In this document: one piece after another, positions 63,134-64,000 of the stretch
Layout of the letters: each line of letters starts with the position of its first letter
Numbering within the stretch: the first letter of the stretch is position 1
Assembly: GCF_014873875.1 (NCBI RefSeq)
Contig: NZ_JADBEM010000001.1
Coordinates: forward strand, 10,498,591 to 10,562,590
Source of the DNA: Actinopolymorpha pittospori
GTDB taxonomy: Bacteria; Actinomycetota; Actinomycetes; Propionibacteriales; Actinopolymorphaceae
Direction of reading: 5' to 3'
DNA length: 64,000 nt
Made by a program: the position numbers and the translations under genes
Notes under the pieces: generated by a model
The model's database searches: none
Told to the model about the DNA's origin: nothing
What the model saw: the letters and a program-made list of their open reading frames with translations, nothing else

Positions 63134-64000
63134 ATGAGGATCGCCGCCTTTCCCAAGGCATTCCTGAGCGCCATGGTCGTCGAGCGCACGATGAGCGTGT
63201 TCGACTGGATCGATCAGGCACGCGCTGTACTCCCCGTCGACGGGTTGGAGCTGCACACCGGATTCTTCTGGGAGCGCACTCACGAGGAAGCGGACCGTGT
63301 CCGCGACGCCCTCCAGGCCGCCGGGTTCGACATGCCGATGCTGTGTGCGTCCCCCGACCTGACCCACCCGGACCCGGACGAGCGCCGCCGCGAGTTCGAT
63401 CTTCAGGTCGAGATGATGCACACCGCCCGGCGGATCGGGGGCCCGGGCGTGAGCTGCCGGGTGCTCAGCGGCCAGGCCCACCCGGAGGTCCCGGTGGAGC
63501 AGGGCCTCGACTGGGCGAGCCAGGCCATCCTGGACCTGGTTCCGATCGCCCGCGAACTCGACATCGTCCTCGCCCTGGAGAACCACTACAAGGCCTCGAC
63601 CTGGCAGTACCCGGAGTTCGCGCAGCGCCAGGAGGTCTACCTGCAGCTCCTGGAGCGCATTCCCGAGCGGGCCTACTTCGGTGTGCAGTACGACCCGTCC
63701 AACGCGATCACCGCGGGTGAGGACTCCGCCGACTTCCTCGAACTCGTCCTCGACCGCGTCGTCACCATGCAGGCCTCGGACCGCTTCCTCGCCGACGGCA
63801 CCACGCTTGCGTCCCTGCGGCAGGCCGACGGCACCCTCGGCTACTCACCCGCACTCCAGCACGGGGTGATCGGCAAGGGACTCAACGACTACCCGCGGAT
63901 CTTCCGCCGCCTCGTCGACGCCGGCTACGACGGCTGGATCAGCATCGAGGACGGCGTCAACGGCATGGACGAGATGCGTGAGTCCGCCGAGTTCCTGCAG
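63134..64000 (+). CDS. sugar isomerase/epimerase, xylose-isomerase-like (partial)
   Basis: 289 residues to the window end, start ATG 63134 with GAAGGAG upstream. Metal ligands are suggested by VLALENHYK (Glu), VQYDPSNA (Asp) and ISIEDGVNG (Glu). The TIM-barrel family isomerises or epimerises sugars, keto-acids or inosose-type compounds. Divergent from the lactonase and probably co-regulated. Confidence 0.85.
   Translation, partial: MRIAAFPKAFLSAMVVERTMSVFDWIDQARAVLPVDGLELHTGFFWERTHEEADRVRDALQAAGFDMPMLCASPDLTHPDPDERRREFDLQVEMMHTARRIGGPGVSCRVLSGQAHPEVPVEQGLDWASQAILDLVPIARELDIVLALENHYKASTWQYPEFAQRQEVYLQLLERIPERAYFGVQYDPSNAITAGEDSADFLELVLDRVVTMQASDRFLADGTTLASLRQADGTLGYSPALQHGVIGKGLNDYPRIFRRLVDAGYDGWISIEDGVNGMDEMRESAEFLQ

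Noticed and set aside
63035..63586. Minus-strand 183-codon frame opposite the isomerase
   Set aside because: Antisense of a clear TIM-barrel isomerase and running through the AT-rich operator region.
1..64000. CRISPR arrays, rRNA and tRNA genes
   Set aside because: No regularly spaced repeats and no tRNA or rRNA segment were recognised when reading; short tRNA genes cannot be fully excluded without a scan.

Overview
The window is high-GC DNA with GC-rich third codon positions, actinobacterial helix-turn-helix/DUF397 gene pairs, Tat-type and lipoprotein signal peptides, and many secreted glycosidases with sugar ABC transporters. This points to a soil or plant-associated actinobacterium that degrades plant polysaccharides. 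A Propionibacteriales relative such as Kribbella or Actinopolymorpha is a guess, since no rRNA, tRNA or phylogenetic marker is present. I see no CRISPR array.

Layout. 1-877: 5' part of an MFS transporter. 1222-5321: a Pnkp-Hen1 RNA-repair operon. 5368-16169: an oligosaccharide locus with two GH42 beta-galactosidase genes in inverted orientation, a family-5 binding protein between them, and OppB, OppC and fused OppDF after the second copy. The first GH42 copy is frameshifted. The two copies share about 1.6 kb of essentially identical sequence in two tracts around a diverged core. 16364-19611: XRE/DUF397 pair, a gene-poor kilobase, a 48-codon peptide gene bracketed by hairpins, and a hydrolase divergent from a MarR regulator. 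20345-26877: two secreted proteins (one clan GH-D glycosidase), then two amidohydrolases and a Rieske protein. 27011-27527: a HicAB module with a wrecked toxin gene. 27690-36195: a secreted clan GH-A enzyme, an orphan binding protein, a DUF916/WxL-like surface pair, a PAP2 phosphatase and small genes.

36591-41302: a secreted endonuclease/exonuclease/phosphatase protein and a GH3 N-acetylhexosaminidase whose signal peptide is split by an IS607-family element. The element has a damaged TnpA and an apparently intact TnpB; precise removal would restore the GH3 reading frame. 41679-47089: ABC-2 transporters, a frameshifted SDR, DUF429, a MarR-type regulator and a VOC protein.

47329-64000: an acid-sugar catabolic and uptake region. 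It has two enolase-superfamily dehydratases, a DapA-family aldolase, an SDR, a YesL-like protein, an IclR regulator, a complete family-1 sugar ABC transporter, a very large secreted protein with a golvesin-like C-terminus, a GH51 arabinofuranosidase, an SMP-30 lactonase and a sugar isomerase cut by the window end. The likely scheme is extracellular cleavage, uptake, then lactone, acid, keto-acid and aldol cleavage. The substrate cannot be fixed from sequence alone.
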